This document shows, piece by piece, positions 5,798-5,821 of a stretch of 5,821 nucleotides of DNA. The DNA is taken from positions 1 to 5,821 of the forward strand of contig DXEQ01000265.1 of the NCBI GenBank assembly GCA_019114885.1, in the 5' to 3' direction. The notes beneath the pieces are model-generated. The model worked only from the letters and a program-made list of their open reading frames with translations. It was not told where the DNA came from and did no database searches. The stretch comes from Candidatus Anaerobutyricum stercoripullorum. Its GTDB lineage: Bacteria; Bacillota; Clostridia; Lachnospirales; Lachnospiraceae. A program made the translations under genes and the position numbers. Positions within the stretch are counted from its first letter, which is position 1; each line of letters opens with the position of its first letter.

Positions 5798-5821
5798 CAA
5801 CAGAGATAAATTGATGTTTTT

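Noticed and set aside
4949..5800. Minus-strand open frame of 283 codons covering gene 4
   Set aside because: It is longer than the plus-strand gene but begins with TTG inside the distal hairpin, has no ribosome site, and reads as a His/Arg/Phe/Gln-rich sequence with no family motif. The plus strand has a good ribosome site, operon context and the HExxH pattern.

Overview
The window looks like a piece of a Gram-positive Clostridia chromosome, most likely Lachnospiraceae-like. The reasons are strong AAGGAG-type ribosome binding sites before every gene, a near-perfect TTGACA/TATAAT promoter, cre-like (CcpA/LacI-family) palindromes in the promoter region, moderately GC-rich coding DNA beside AT-rich intergenic DNA, and a hairpin-dense intergenic element of a kind I associate, from memory only, with gut Lachnospiraceae. 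No rRNA, tRNA, CRISPR array, transposase or phage gene is visible.

Layout: bases 1-175 hold a non-coding block of consecutive hairpins. Bases 176-393 are an AT-rich control region with a consensus sigma-A promoter (304-331) and two copies of the palindrome AAAGCGCTTT, one about 130 bases upstream of the predicted transcription start and one lying on it. Four genes then follow, all on the plus strand and close together, as in one operon: (1) a YiaK/DlgD-like NAD(P)H-dependent 2-oxoacid or diketo-acid reductase of the Ldh2/malate dehydrogenase family; (2) a 450-residue polytopic permease of the ion-transporter (CitMHS/GntP/DcuC-like) type; (3) a 708-residue HyuA-type hydantoinase/oxoprolinase ASKHA ATPase with no HyuB partner in view; (4) a 252-residue protein with a HELFH zinc site and a downstream SEIAAMAFAARLL helix, resembling the ImmA/IrrE (M78) metallopeptidase fold. 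A hairpin after gene 4 may end the transcript; the window stops just beyond it.

Working together (inference): the permease probably imports a small organic acid, the reductase acts on a keto group of it or of a product, and the HyuA-like ATPase activates, phosphorylates or opens a carbonyl, enol, lactam or lactone in the same pathway. The cre-like operators suggest carbon-catabolite or local LacI-family control. The substrate cannot be read from the sequence. The rest of the E. coli diketogulonate pathway (TRAP transporter, kinase, decarboxylase, epimerases) is not in the window, so the name YiaK gives the closest relative rather than a proven reaction. The combination of YiaK-like reductase, IT-type permease, solo HyuA and ImmA/IrrE-like peptidase is the most unusual thing here and may be an undescribed catabolic cassette.
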